This document shows positions 31,435-40,968 of a DNA stretch of 48,297 nucleotides, one piece after another. The stretch lies in NCBI RefSeq assembly GCF_902170565.1, contig NZ_CABHXX010000057.1, positions 1-48,297 on the forward strand, written 5' to 3'. Position numbers and translations under genes: made by a program. The stretch's first letter is position 1. Each line of letters starts with the position of its first letter. The notes beneath the pieces were generated by a model. That model was given only the letters and a program-made list of their open reading frames with translations. It searched no databases and had not been told where the DNA came from. This DNA is from Yersinia thracica (GTDB lineage Bacteria > Pseudomonadota > Gammaproteobacteria > Enterobacterales > Enterobacteriaceae).

Positions 31435-31456
31435 GCGGCCCCTAATTAGGGGCCGC
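31435..31456. terminator. Bidirectional hairpin between ytfK and paeA
   Basis: A perfect 22-base palindrome: gcggcccctaa at 31435-31445 mirrored at 31446-31456, so transcripts of either strand fold into the same hairpin (the central TAAT-TA forms the loop). No long T run follows, so termination efficiency is uncertain. It separates two convergent genes. Confidence 0.6.
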
Positions 31457-31495
31457 TAATGTTTTCAGCAATCACGATTTCGGTTAGCTGGCCGG

Positions 31496-32827
31496 CTATG
31501 CATCACTGCTTTCATGCGGCGCTTTCGGCAATATTGGGGTCGGCTGGTCACTGAATCTGGTCACCAATAACTGATCGATTTTGTAGCTATCAATGTCCAC
31601 CACTTCAAACTTGTAACCGGCATACTTGACGAAATCGGTGCGCTTGGGAATTTTGCGCAGCATATACATCATAAAGCCGCCGATGGTTTCATAATTGCCG
31701 GATTGCGGGAATTCATCAATATGCAGAACGCGCATGACATCTTCAATTGGGGTGCCGCCCTCAATCAGCCACGAGTTTTCATCACGGGCCACAATCTGTT
31801 CTTCTTGCCCTTGGCCGACTAAATCGCCCATCAGCGTGGTCATCACGTCATTCAGGGTAATTATCCCCACGACCAAAGCGTATTCGTTAAGAATAACTGC
31901 GAAGTCTTCACCCGCCGTTTTAAAGCTTTCCAGGGCTTCAGAGAGGGTCAGAGTGTCCGGCACGATCAACGCCGAGCGGATTTGCACTCCACTGCTGAGC
32001 ACCAAACTTTGGTTGCCCAACACCCGGTTCAGCAAGTCTTTGGAGTCAACATAACCCACCACTTGATCAATATGACCATCACAGACCAAAAATTTTGAAT
32101 GCGGATGGGTCGAAATCTTTTCTTTGATGCTGTCTTCACTTTCCCGTAGATCAAAATAAATCACACTTTCGCGGGATGTCATGGAAGAGGGGACGGTGCG
32201 AGATTCCAGCTCAAAGACGTTTTCAATCAGTTCGTGCTCTTGTTTGCGTAATACCCCCGCCAATGCACCTGCCTCTACCACGGCGTAGATATCATCTGAT
32301 GTGATGTCGTCATTGCGAACCATTGGCAGTTTGAATAGGCGGAAGATCAGATTCGCCATCCCATTGAAGAACCAAACTAATGGGCGACAAATCATTATGC
32401 AGAAGCGCATCGGGTTGACGATACGAACGGCAACCGCTTCAGGTGAAATCATACCGATGCGCTTCGGGGTTAAATCTGCAAACAAGATAAATAAGCTGGT
32501 TACCAGCGCAAACGAGCAAATGAAGCTGACTTGATCAGCAAGCTCCGGCGACATAATGCGTTCGAATATCACTTTGAAAGAAGGGGAGAATGCGGCATCA
32601 CCGACAATACCGCCGAGGATAGCAACGGCATTCAGCCCAATCTGTACCACGGTGAAGAAAATCCCCGGAGTTTCTTGTAATTTAAGTACCCGTAAGGCGT
32701 TGATATCGCCTTCATCCGCCAGAAGTTTTAATTTAATTTTTCGCGATGCTGCCAGTGAAATCTCGGATAACGAGAAAAAGGCACTCACTGCGATTAAAAA
32801 TAGAATCAGTAAAATACTGTTTAACAT
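31496..32827 (-). CDS. paeA: Inner-membrane CNNM/CBS protein PaeA (YtfL)
   Basis: Membrane protein reported in Salmonella and E. coli to export cadaverine and putrescine in stationary phase; formerly YtfL. 443 residues (E. coli 447). N-terminal DUF21 membrane domain (about 1-190) with several hydrophobic segments, starting MLNSILLILFLIAVSAFFSLSE; two CBS domains (about 205-330) with MTSRESVIYFDL and LTLSEALESF; and a C-terminal CorC_HlyC domain (about 345-430) with WLIEGGTPIEDVMRVL. It lies 176 bases downstream of msrA on the same strand. Polyamine export is transferred from orthologues, not seen. Confidence 0.93.
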   Translation of the reverse strand: MLNSILLILFLIAVSAFFSLSEISLAASRKIKLKLLADEGDINALRVLKLQETPGIFFTVVQIGLNAVAILGGIVGDAAFSPSFKVIFERIMSPELADQVSFICSFALVTSLFILFADLTPKRIGMISPEAVAVRIVNPMRFCIMICRPLVWFFNGMANLIFRLFKLPMVRNDDITSDDIYAVVEAGALAGVLRKQEHELIENVFELESRTVPSSMTSRESVIYFDLRESEDSIKEKISTHPHSKFLVCDGHIDQVVGYVDSKDLLNRVLGNQSLVLSSGVQIRSALIVPDTLTLSEALESFKTAGEDFAVILNEYALVVGIITLNDVMTTLMGDLVGQGQEEQIVARDENSWLIEGGTPIEDVMRVLHIDEFPQSGNYETIGGFMMYMLRKIPKRTDFVKYAGYKFEVVDIDSYKIDQLLVTRFSDQPTPILPKAPHESSDA

Positions 32828-32946
32828 AATCTGTCCGTGTCGTACCGACGATAGCGCCGGCGCTCGTAAGGAAGGGCCATACTGTTTTATTGGGTTAACT
32901 CAATGAGTTCAATGTTGAATTCAAGATGACGGCAGAAAGCCGCTAT

Positions 32947-32966
32947 CGGGCTGAGTAAACAGCCCG
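32947..32966 (-). terminator. Possible hairpin downstream of msrA
   Basis: Stem cgggctg (32947-32953) with cagcccg (32960-32966), loop agtaaa, 38 bases beyond the msrA stop on the minus strand. No strong T run follows, so it may be an attenuator or mRNA stabiliser rather than a terminator between msrA and paeA. Confidence 0.4.
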
Positions 32967-33003
32967 AAGTAGTATAGCAGTAGCGGCGAGAGCGCCGCCA
33001 GCC

Positions 33004-33645
33004 TTACAAATTAGGTGGCATACAAACGCCAATGCCGCCCAGGCCGCAATATCCCTGCGGGTTTTTGTATAAATACTGCTGATGGTCATCTTCAGCATAG
33101 TAAAACGGCAGGGCGACAGTGATGTCACTGGTAATCATCCGGCGGTCACCGGCTTTTTCCATGGCTTGCTGGAACAGTGCTTTGCTCTCTTGCGCTTGCG
33201 CTTCCTGCTCGGGTGTCAGCACGTAAATGGCTGAACGATATTGAGTTCCGACATCTCCCCCCTGGCGCATGCCTTGAGCGGGATCGTGATTTTCCCAGAA
33301 AATCTGTAATAGTTGTTTATAGCTAATCATGGCGGGGTCAAAAACCACGCGCACCACTTCGGCATGGGCGGTGCGCCCGCTGCACACTTCATGATAGGTT
33401 GGATTTGGGGTATATCCACCACTGTAGCCCGCGGCGGTACTATAAACGCCCGGTTGCTGCCAAAATAGGCGCTCGACACCCCAGAAACAGCCCATGGCGA
33501 AGATAGCAACTTCCCTATTTTCAGGTACATGCGTCATGGAATGCCCATTAACCACATGGAGAGTTGCTACTGGCATCGGTGTCAGTCGCCCCGGTAAAGC
33601 ATTCGCCACATCAATGACGGTAGTTTTATCAAAATTTTGCACCAC
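33004..33645 (-). CDS. msrA: Peptide methionine sulfoxide reductase MsrA
   Basis: Repairs oxidised methionine (S-epimer) in proteins. 213 residues (E. coli 212). The active-site motif GCFWG has catalytic Cys53, and the C-terminal resolving cysteines are Cys200 and Cys208 in [11 protein letters not shown]. Starts at GTG (reverse complement of 33643-33645), followed immediately by a second GTG codon; GGAG lies six bases upstream and no ATG fits the N terminus. Upstream region carries three GTTTACAGT repeats and then an ERIC element before the divergent tamA. Confidence 0.95.
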   Translation of the reverse strand: MVQNFDKTTVIDVANALPGRLTPMPVATLHVVNGHSMTHVPENREVAIFAMGCFWGVERLFWQQPGVYSTAAGYSGGYTPNPTYHEVCSGRTAHAEVVRVVFDPAMISYKQLLQIFWENHDPAQGMRQGGDVGTQYRSAIYVLTPEQEAQAQESKALFQQAMEKAGDRRMITSDITVALPFYYAEDDHQQYLYKNPQGYCGLGGIGVCMPPNL

Positions 33646-33838
33646 AATAGACTCCGATGTTTACAGTTAATCCTAAGTTTACAGTAAATAACTAACAAGA
33701 TGTTTACAGTGAATGGTTATAGATAGTTGTATCTGATTGCGAGTTTGCACACAATAAGACCCATTCCACGTTAATGTAGCGGCTTAAGGTGGAGTTTTAG
33801 GGGTAATAGGCTTAGATCGGTCTTTGTACGCGGGATAA
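33646..33838. other. Upstream region of msrA with three GTTTACAGT repeats
   Basis: GTTTACAGT occurs at 33659-33667, 33677-33685 and 33702-33710, all in the same orientation, 18 and 25 bases apart, with partly similar flanks (T/A-AAT...CTAA). They lie 14 to 65 bases upstream of the msrA start on the other strand, where a regulator could act. I recognise no known protein's site. The rest, to the ERIC element at 33839, shows nothing. Confidence 0.6.
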
Positions 33839-33967
33839 TATACTCGTCATACTTCAAGCTGCATGTGCGTTGGCTACGTTCAATCACCCGAATCACTTAC
33901 AAAACAGTAAGCTCATCGGGTTTCTCTCGCTTGCCGCCTTCCTGCAACTCGAATTATTTAGAGTATA
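33839..33967. repeat. Full-length, diverged ERIC element (129 bases)
   Basis: Ends match the first ERIC copy (TATACTCGTCATACTTCAAG start; GAATTATTTAGAGTATA end), as do GCGTTGGCTACGTTCA and TTGCCGCCTTCCTGCAACTC. The central part is diverged (ACCCGAATCACTTAC, AGTAAGCTCATCGGGT) but keeps complementary arms, so the hairpin is preserved. It ends 81 bases before the tamA start and could be transcribed in the tamA leader or carry promoter elements. Confidence 0.88.
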
Positions 33968-34048
33968 GTGTGTTTGATTGGACTTTTTTTTCACACATGC
34001 CCGTAAGATCGTTTTTTTATAGGACAGTACAATTCACCAGGAGCGCGC

Positions 34049-35785
34049 GTGCCACGATACCCTATTCTATGTTTTTTGTGTGTATTGCTCGCCACACCCA
34101 TTGCCTATGCGGCCAATGTTCGGTTGCAGGTAGAGGGCCTTAGCGGGGATTTAGAGAGAAACGTCAGGGCGCGTTTATCAACAATTGGCACTGATGAAAT
34201 CACGGCTGATGGGCGCTTTCGCTCGCGGGTGGATGAAGCCATTCGCCAGGGGCTACGGGCTTTGGGTTATTACGACCCCACCATCACTTTTGATTTACAG
34301 GAGCGCCCAGCGCCCGCGCGCTCAGTTTTAGTCGCCAAAGTGGTTCCCGGAGAGCCAGTCTTAATTGCTGGTGTGGATATTGTGCTGCAAGGCGGGGCGA
34401 AAACAGATCCCGCTTATCAGGCACTGGTGCGCCGCGATACGCCCAAAATTGGCTCGGTGCTTAATCATGGCGATTTTGATAATTTCAAAAGTTCATTGAC
34501 CGGCCTGGCATTACGCCGGGGTTATTTCGATGCCAATATGATCAAAAGCCAGTTAGGTGTTGCCGCAGAACTGCGCCAAGCTTTCTGGGATATTGATTTC
34601 GACAGCGGCGAGCGCTATCGCTTCGGTAAAGTTATCTTCCAGGGCGCGCAAATCCGTGAGGATTTTTTGCAAAATTTAGTGCCATTTCATGAGGGGCAAT
34701 TGTACTCCGCCGATGATCTGGCTGAACTGAACCGCCGTCTTTCTGCGACTAACTGGTTTAACTCGGTGGTCGTCTCACCCGATTTCCGCGATGCGAAAAA
34801 AACCAGAATCCTGCCGCTCGATGCAGTGGTGACGCCACGAACAGAAAATACAGTGGAACTGGGGGGCGGCTATGCTACCGATGTCGGCCCGCGTTTGACC
34901 GCCAGTTGGCGTAAACCTTGGGTGAACTCCTACGGCCACAGTCTCACCACCAGCACCAGCCTCTCGGCACCTGAGCAGACGCTGGATTTCAGCTATCGCA
35001 TTCCGCTGTTAAAAAACCCGCTTGAACAATATTACCTGTTGCAGGGCGGGTTTAAACGCACGGATCTGAATGACACCAAATCAGATACCACCACCCTTAA
35101 CGTCGCCCGTTTCTGGGATTTATCCAGCGGTTGGCAGCGGGCAATCAACCTGCGCTGGAGTCTGGATCACTTTACTCAGGGCAGCGTGACGGACACCACC
35201 ATGCTGCTGTATCCAGGGGTGAGTATTAACCGCACCCGCCAGCGCGGTGGGGCAATGCCGGTCTGGGGTGATAGCCAGCGCTATTCCATTGATTGGTCTG
35301 ATACCACTTGGGGGTCCGATGTTGATTTCGGCATCTTCCAGGCGCAAAACGTGTGGATACGCACCTTGGGTGAGAAAAACCGTTTTGTCGCGCGCGGCAA
35401 TTTGGGCTGGATTGAAACCAATAACTTTGACCGCGTGCCGCCGTCACTGCGCTTCTTCGCCGGTGGGGACCGCAGCATTCGCGGTTATAAATTTCGTGAT
35501 GTTTCTCCGCGCGACAGTGAAGGTAAGTTAACCGGTGCCTCTAAATTAGCCACCGGCTCCCTCGAATATCAATATAACGTCACTGGCCGATGGTGGGGCG
35601 CGGTATTCGTCGATACCGGTGAAGCGGTAAATGATATTCGCAAGAGTGATTTAAAAACCGGTGCCGGGGTCGGGGTGCGTTGGGCTTCCCCGGTTGGCCC
35701 GATTAAGCTGGATATCGCGAAACCTATTGGTGACAACGAAGCACGTGGCGTGCAATTTTATATCGGTTTGGGGCCTGAACTATGA
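34049..35785 (+). CDS. tamA: Outer-membrane translocation and assembly protein TamA
   Basis: Omp85-family barrel that, with TamB, helps assemble some outer-membrane proteins and supports lipid transport between membranes. Signal peptide [21 protein letters not shown]; three POTRA domains (about 23-265); 16-stranded barrel (about 270-578) with the conserved [15 protein letters not shown] lid-loop motif and the terminal strand FYIGLGPEL. 578 residues (E. coli 577). The start is a GTG at 34049 behind AGGAG; no suitable ATG is in frame. Its stop overlaps the tamB start (ATGA at 35782-35785), so the pair is translationally coupled. Confidence 0.96.
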   Translation: MPRYPILCFLCVLLATPIAYAANVRLQVEGLSGDLERNVRARLSTIGTDEITADGRFRSRVDEAIRQGLRALGYYDPTITFDLQERPAPARSVLVAKVVPGEPVLIAGVDIVLQGGAKTDPAYQALVRRDTPKIGSVLNHGDFDNFKSSLTGLALRRGYFDANMIKSQLGVAAELRQAFWDIDFDSGERYRFGKVIFQGAQIREDFLQNLVPFHEGQLYSADDLAELNRRLSATNWFNSVVVSPDFRDAKKTRILPLDAVVTPRTENTVELGGGYATDVGPRLTASWRKPWVNSYGHSLTTSTSLSAPEQTLDFSYRIPLLKNPLEQYYLLQGGFKRTDLNDTKSDTTTLNVARFWDLSSGWQRAINLRWSLDHFTQGSVTDTTMLLYPGVSINRTRQRGGAMPVWGDSQRYSIDWSDTTWGSDVDFGIFQAQNVWIRTLGEKNRFVARGNLGWIETNNFDRVPPSLRFFAGGDRSIRGYKFRDVSPRDSEGKLTGASKLATGSLEYQYNVTGRWWGAVFVDTGEAVNDIRKSDLKTGAGVGVRWASPVGPIKLDIAKPIGDNEARGVQFYIGLGPEL

Positions 35786-38700
35786 CTCACATAAAAGAAC
35801 CGACGCAAATAGAGGAACAGATGCCGGTAAAAAAACCGATGCCGGTAAAGAAACTAAGGTGGGTAAAGAGACTCAGTATTGCGTTTCTGCTCATTATCCT
35901 GCTGTTGGTCGGAACTCTGGCGGGCTTACTCGGCACCACCAGCGGTTTGCATTTTTTGATCAACAGTGCCGCGCGTTGGGTGCCTGGCCTGGATATAGCC
36001 AGTGTCAGCGGGGGCTGGCGTGACATGACACTCAAAGGTATTCAGTACCAAATGCCGGGTGTCAGTGTCAAAGCCGGGCAGTTTCATCTGTCTTTACAGC
36101 TTTCATGCTTGAAACGCAGTGAACTGTGCGTCAACGCGCTGACCGCCCAAGATGTGGATGTGGTGGTGGATACCAAAGCCATGGAGCCTGCGGCAGAAAC
36201 CCCGGCCAGCACTGAGCCGATGGGCGAACTGAGCACCCCGTATCCCATTACTTTACGTTTGCTGTCGCTGAATAATGTCAAAGTGACTATTGATGACACC
36301 GCGATTTCACTGGATGAATTCCGCACAGGCGCTCATTGGCAGCAGCGGGCGTTAGACTTGATGCCGACTAAAATCAGTGGGTTATTGATAGCATTGCCGA
36401 AAACCGTGCCCGCTATCGTCCCTGATGCCGCTAAACCTGCGGTTGAAACCGCCATCGCCGTCAAAGAAGCAGTTGAGCAACAGGCCGCAGCTCCCGCACC
36501 ACCTGAAACCCCGCTGGGGGAAACCTTAAAAGAACTGTTTGCCAAGCCGTTATTGCCCGATTTGCCGGACTTCCGGCTGCCACTGGATTTACAGATTAAA
36601 GAAATTTCAGGGCAACAACTCCGGCTGACCGGTGATACCGATGTGCTTATCAGCAGTGTTTTACTGCAAGCCAGTACCCAAGAAAACCGCATCACACTGA
36701 ATACGCTCGATATAAAATCGCCGCAGGGGACATTGTCCGCCCAGGGTGAGGCAACACTGGCGGATAAGTGGCCGCTGAGTATCACCATCAATAGTGGGTT
36801 GAACATTGAGCCACTGAAAGGCGAGAAAGTGAAGCTGACTGTGGGCGGCGCACTACGTGAGCAGCTCAAGGTCGCGCTTAATTTGTCTGGCCCGGTCAGT
36901 GCGCAACTGGAGGCTGAAACCGCGTTGTCACAGGCGGGTTTGCCAATGGCACTCACTCTGCAAAGCAAACAATTGCATTGGCCACTGAGCGGCGAACCTC
37001 AGTTTCAACTCGATAATCTTAGAATGCGCTTCAATGGGGCGGCGACAGATTATGCGCTCTCCATTCGCTCGGATGTTAAAGGAACCGACTTGCCGCCCGC
37101 GATTTTCACTTTGGATGGCAAAGGGAATGTCGAGCAATTCAATCTGACGCGCCTACGTCTGGCGGCGCTGCAAGGTAATACTGACCTGACCGGGGTGGTG
37201 GATTGGAGTAAAGCAATCAGCTGGAACTCGGTATTAACCCTATCGGGCATTAATACCGCCAAACAGTGGCCGGAATGGCCAGCAAAACTGGATGGCAAGA
37301 TTGTGACTCGCGGCAGTCTCCACGGCGGTAGCTGGCAATTACAGGTGCCGGAGCTAACACTGGACGGCAATGTAAAACAAAATCGCGTCACTGCGCGCGG
37401 TTCATTGACCGGCAATGCAGCGGGTCAGTGGCATATTCCGGGCATCAATCTGGCATTAGGGCGCAATAAGCTGGATGTCAAAGGCGACCTGAATGATAAC
37501 TGGCTGCTTGATGCCAATGTCGATGCGCCGCAACTGGACGGCGCGTTGCCGGGGTTGGGCGGTGTCGTCAAAGGGACACTGAAATTACGCGGGAACCTAA
37601 AAGCGCCACAGTTATTGGCGGATCTCACCGCGAATCGTCTGCAATGGCAAGAATTGACCATTAACCGGGTCAAAATTGATGGCGATGTTCGCTCGACAGA
37701 TCAAATTCAGGGCCAGTTGGCCATCAGAGTCGAGCAGCTCAAGCAAGCTGACTTGCTGGTCAGCCTCCTGACATTGGATGCCCGTGGCAGTGAAAAACAG
37801 CATCAGTTACGCCTCAACATGCAGGGCGAGCCGGTTTCCGGCCAGTTGGCGTTAGAGGGAAGCTTCGACCGGCAGCAAGAGCGCTGGCGCGGAACGCTGA
37901 ATAACACGCGCTTTGATACGCCGGTTGGTGAATGGCGCTTAAGCCGTGCCATTGCATTGGATTACCAAAATACCCTCGAGCGGGTCACCATCGGGCCACA
38001 TTGTTGGCTTAACCCGAATGCCGAGCTTTGTGTGCCGCGCGCGATTGAAGCCGGCCCGAGTGGGCAGGCGGCGGTGATACTGAATCGCTTTGATTTAGCG
38101 ATGATAAAACCTTTTCTTGGCCCAGATACCACCATGAGTGGCGTGTTCAGCGGGCGGGCTGATGTGAGTTGGAAGGCCGGTGGCAGCTTGCCGGATGTGC
38201 GGGTGTCACTCAGTGGTAATGGCGTCAAAGTCCAGCAAATGGTGCAGGGCAACCCGCTGCCGATTGCCTTTGAAACCCTGAATCTGAATGGTGGCATAGC
38301 GAATGGGCAGGTTCGGGCCGACTGGTTGATTAAGTTGGTGAATAATGGTCAATTCTCCGGGCAGGTGCAGGTGGCTGACCCGGAAGGGCGGCGTAATTTA
38401 TCCGGTAACATTGCCATCAGTAATTTCTCGCTAGCAATGATTAACCCGATTCTGAGTGACGGTGAAAAAGCCGCTGGGACATTAAACGCCAACCTCCGTT
38501 TGGGCGGCAATGCGAAAAGCCCATTAGTCTTTGGGCGGTTAGCGCTGGATAATGTGGATGTCGATGGTAGCTGGATGCCATTTGATATCACCGAAGGGCG
38601 TCTGGCGATGAATTTCGACGGGATGACCTCGACACTGGAGGGGCTGATTCGCACCTCTCAGGGGCAGCTTAATCTCTCCGGCGATGCTGACTGGCGTGAT

Positions 38701-39666
38701 ATTAATGCCTGGCGGGCCAGAATTGCGGCGAAAGGCAATAAGTTGCGAGTGACTGTCCCGCCGATGGTGCGGATTGATGTTTCGCCGGACATTGTTTTTG
38801 AAGCCACGCCGCAACTGTTTACCCTTAATGGCTCGGTCGATATCCCGTGGGCGCGCATTACCGTGCAAGAAGTGCCAGAAAGCGCGGTCGGCGTCTCGCC
38901 TGATGAAGTGATGCTCAATAATGATTTGAAGCCCATTTCACCGCGTTCAGCCAGCATCCCGATTAACAGTAATCTGGTGATTCGGGTGGGTAATGATGTT
39001 CGCCTGAATGCATTTGGCCTGAAAGCGCGCTTACAAGGCAATTTGAAAATGGTGCAGGATCAGCGCGGGTTAGGGCTGAATGGGCAGATTAATATCCCAT
39101 CCGGCAGCTTCCGCGCTTATGGTCAGGACTTGATTGTTAACAAAGGAATATTGCTGTTCTCCGGGCCACCGGATCAGCCGTTACTCAATATTGAGGCCAT
39201 CCGCAACCCTGATGCGACCGCCAATGGCGTGACGGCGGGCGTGCGGGTGACCGGCATGGCGGACTCACCACGGCTGGAAATATTCTCAGACCCGGCGATG
39301 TCGCAGCAAGAAGCATTATCCTATCTGTTACGTGGGCAGGGCTTGGGCAATTCCGGGGCTGACAGCGGCATGATGACCTCAATGCTGGTCGGTATGGGCG
39401 TGGCGCAAAGTGGTAAGCTGGTGGGTAAAATCGGCGAGGCATTTGGTGTCAGTAATTTGGCGCTGGATACTCAAGGAGTTGGCGATAGCTCACAAGTGGT
39501 GGTGAGTGGCTATGTCACCAAAGACCTACAAATCAAATACGGTGTCGGTATATTTGATTCGCTGGCTACGTTAACATTACGTTATCGGTTGATGCCAAGG
39601 TTGTATCTGGAAGCGGTGTCTGGTATTGATCAGGCATTAGATGTGCTTTATCAGTTTGAGTTCTAA
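35782..39666 (+). CDS. tamB: TamB, AsmA-like inter-membrane protein
   Basis: Long periplasm-spanning partner of TamA; AsmA-like proteins form a hydrophobic groove that carries phospholipids between membranes. 1294 residues (E. coli 1259). One N-terminal membrane anchor (about 33-54, [19 protein letters not shown]), a very long beta-rich middle, and the C-terminal DUF490/TamB domain (about 955-1294) ending [10 protein letters not shown], the TamA-docking end. Two Pro/Ala-rich insertions (near residues 130 and 215) account for the extra length. Overlaps tamA by four bases; ytfP follows two bases after the stop. Confidence 0.96.
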   Translation: MTHIKEPTQIEEQMPVKKPMPVKKLRWVKRLSIAFLLIILLLVGTLAGLLGTTSGLHFLINSAARWVPGLDIASVSGGWRDMTLKGIQYQMPGVSVKAGQFHLSLQLSCLKRSELCVNALTAQDVDVVVDTKAMEPAAETPASTEPMGELSTPYPITLRLLSLNNVKVTIDDTAISLDEFRTGAHWQQRALDLMPTKISGLLIALPKTVPAIVPDAAKPAVETAIAVKEAVEQQAAAPAPPETPLGETLKELFAKPLLPDLPDFRLPLDLQIKEISGQQLRLTGDTDVLISSVLLQASTQENRITLNTLDIKSPQGTLSAQGEATLADKWPLSITINSGLNIEPLKGEKVKLTVGGALREQLKVALNLSGPVSAQLEAETALSQAGLPMALTLQSKQLHWPLSGEPQFQLDNLRMRFNGAATDYALSIRSDVKGTDLPPAIFTLDGKGNVEQFNLTRLRLAALQGNTDLTGVVDWSKAISWNSVLTLSGINTAKQWPEWPAKLDGKIVTRGSLHGGSWQLQVPELTLDGNVKQNRVTARGSLTGNAAGQWHIPGINLALGRNKLDVKGDLNDNWLLDANVDAPQLDGALPGLGGVVKGTLKLRGNLKAPQLLADLTANRLQWQELTINRVKIDGDVRSTDQIQGQLAIRVEQLKQADLLVSLLTLDARGSEKQHQLRLNMQGEPVSGQLALEGSFDRQQERWRGTLNNTRFDTPVGEWRLSRAIALDYQNTLERVTIGPHCWLNPNAELCVPRAIEAGPSGQAAVILNRFDLAMIKPFLGPDTTMSGVFSGRADVSWKAGGSLPDVRVSLSGNGVKVQQMVQGNPLPIAFETLNLNGGIANGQVRADWLIKLVNNGQFSGQVQVADPEGRRNLSGNIAISNFSLAMINPILSDGEKAAGTLNANLRLGGNAKSPLVFGRLALDNVDVDGSWMPFDITEGRLAMNFDGMTSTLEGLIRTSQGQLNLSGDADWRDINAWRARIAAKGNKLRVTVPPMVRIDVSPDIVFEATPQLFTLNGSVDIPWARITVQEVPESAVGVSPDEVMLNNDLKPISPRSASIPINSNLVIRVGNDVRLNAFGLKARLQGNLKMVQDQRGLGLNGQINIPSGSFRAYGQDLIVNKGILLFSGPPDQPLLNIEAIRNPDATANGVTAGVRVTGMADSPRLEIFSDPAMSQQEALSYLLRGQGLGNSGADSGMMTSMLVGMGVAQSGKLVGKIGEAFGVSNLALDTQGVGDSSQVVVSGYVTKDLQIKYGVGIFDSLATLTLRYRLMPRLYLEAVSGIDQALDVLYQFEF

Positions 39667-39668
39667 CA

Positions 39669-40031
39669 ATGCGAATTATTGTCTACGGTAGTTTACGGCG
39701 CAAGCAAGGTAATAGTCACTGGATGACGGACGCCCAGTTGTTGGGCGAACATGACCTTGAAGGCTTTGATATGTACAATTTAGGTCACTATCCGGCAGTT
39801 GTTCCCGGAGACGGCACTGTGCATTGTGAAGTTTATCGGATTAACTCGTCTATTATGAATGAGTTAGATGAACTAAAAAGTAATACCAAGGATTATCGCC
39901 GTGAGTTGATCCAAACGCCATACGGCAGTGCCTGGATATATCTTTATCGTTTACCGATTGAAGGGTTACCGCGCATTTATAGTGGTGATTGGCTCAAGCG
40001 CAATGAAGAAAATGAAAAGCCACAAACTTAG
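39669..40031 (+). CDS. ytfP: Gamma-glutamylcyclotransferase-fold protein YtfP
   Basis: 120-residue protein of the AIG2/GGCT fold, related to E. coli YtfP (113). The substrate-loop motif VYGSLRRKQGN is at residues 4-14, and YRREL follows the LDELK segment. Members with this fold include gamma-glutamyl and gamma-glutamylamine cyclotransferases, but the substrate is not known here. Third gene of tamA-tamB-ytfP, beginning two bases after tamB, and closed by a strong terminator. Confidence 0.93.
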   Translation: MRIIVYGSLRRKQGNSHWMTDAQLLGEHDLEGFDMYNLGHYPAVVPGDGTVHCEVYRINSSIMNELDELKSNTKDYRRELIQTPYGSAWIYLYRLPIEGLPRIYSGDWLKRNEENEKPQT

Positions 40032-40051
40032 ACATCTACATAAAGAAAAAT

Positions 40052-40079
40052 AAAAACACCGCGCAATGGCGGTGTTTTT
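40052..40079 (+). terminator. Rho-independent terminator after ytfP
   Basis: Eleven-base-pair stem aaaaacaccgc (40052-40062) with gcggtgttttt (40069-40079), loop gcaatg. Confidence 0.92.
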
Positions 40080-40090
40080 GCTGTTCATTC

Positions 40091-40119
40091 AAAAAGCACT
40101 TCTTCAGGAAGTGCTTTTT
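40091..40119. terminator. Second terminator, bidirectional, between ytfP and ppa
   Basis: Twelve-base-pair stem aaaaagcacttc (40091-40102) with gaagtgcttttt (40108-40119), loop ttcag. Its A and T flanks work from either side; it probably serves ppa on the minus strand. Confidence 0.9.
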
Positions 40120-40151
40120 GTTATGTTATTTTTTCAATATAAAACAGAGAG

Positions 40152-40679
40152 TTACTTCTTCGCGCGCTCGAAAGAAGACAAGATCTCAGCTTTAGCTGCG
40201 GCGGCATCTTCCCAACCGTCAACTTTCACCCACTTGCCAGTTTCCAGATCTTTGTAATGCTCAAAGAAATGTTTGATCTGAGCTTTCAGCAGCTCTGGCA
40301 GATCCTGCACGTCTTTAACGTGGTCATATTCTTTGGTCAGTTTGCTGTGCGGAACCGCAACCAGTTTGGCATCTTCGCCAGCTTCGTCAGTCATCTTCAA
40401 CACGCCAACTGGGCGGCAACGAATAACTGCACCTGGCTGCAACGGATACGGCGTTGGCACCAGCACATCAACCGGGTCCCCATCTAATGACAAGGTGTTG
40501 TTGATGTAACCGTAGTTGCACGGATAAAACATGGCAGTAGACATGAAGCGGTCTACAAACAGAGAGCCAGTCTCTTTATCGATTTCATATTTGATCGGAT
40601 CTGCATTGGCAGGGATTTCGATCACAACATAGATATCTTCTGGCAGGTCTTTACCTGCAGGTACGTCGTTCAAGCTCAT
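40152..40679 (-). CDS. ppa: Inorganic pyrophosphatase
   Basis: Hydrolyses pyrophosphate and drives biosynthetic reactions forward; essential in E. coli. 175 residues against 176. Family I catalytic segments are present: [39 protein letters not shown] with the metal-binding Asp residues, and [12 protein letters not shown]. Start [15 protein letters not shown] matches E. coli. AAGGAAACC precedes the ATG. The 289-base gap to the divergent chemoreceptor gene holds both promoters. Confidence 0.98.
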   Translation of the reverse strand: MSLNDVPAGKDLPEDIYVVIEIPANADPIKYEIDKETGSLFVDRFMSTAMFYPCNYGYINNTLSLDGDPVDVLVPTPYPLQPGAVIRCRPVGVLKMTDEAGEDAKLVAVPHSKLTKEYDHVKDVQDLPELLKAQIKHFFEHYKDLETGKWVKVDGWEDAAAAKAEILSSFERAKK

Positions 40680-40861
40680 GTCGGTTTCCTTTTATCAAAC
40701 CAGAAATGGAGTGCTGGCTATTATAGCCAAGTCTTATCTGAATTCCTGTCCTTTTCATTGCTTGATGGCGGTGAGATTGCCTGAATCAGGGCTATTTCAT
40801 TGAGATAAAATCCCGTCATTAGCTAAATGTATCTATTTTAAGCTGTTTTCCCGGTGATAGT

Positions 40862-40888
40862 TCAAGACGACTCTGTGACAGCCGATAA
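40862..40888 (+). promoter_or_regulatory. Sigma-28 (FliA)-like promoter of the chemoreceptor gene
   Basis: GCCGATAA at 40881-40888 is a perfect match to the flagellar sigma-28 -10 element. Eleven bases upstream, 40862-40869 reads TCAAGACG, which keeps T, AA and G of the TAAAGTTT -35 element. Transcription would begin near 40895, about 75 bases before the ATG at 40969. Flagellar sigma control of a chemoreceptor is what the family would predict. Confidence 0.6.
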
Positions 40889-40968
40889 CTTAATCAAGCA
40901 ATAAGACCGCCCGCTGTACTGCTAACACTTTGTAATCTTAACCATTTGCACACAACCGGAAAAAACCG

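Noticed and set aside
36333-36968. 211-residue Ser/Ala-rich antisense frame in tamB
   Set aside because: Low-complexity shadow of the Pro/Ala-rich part of TamB; no independent support.
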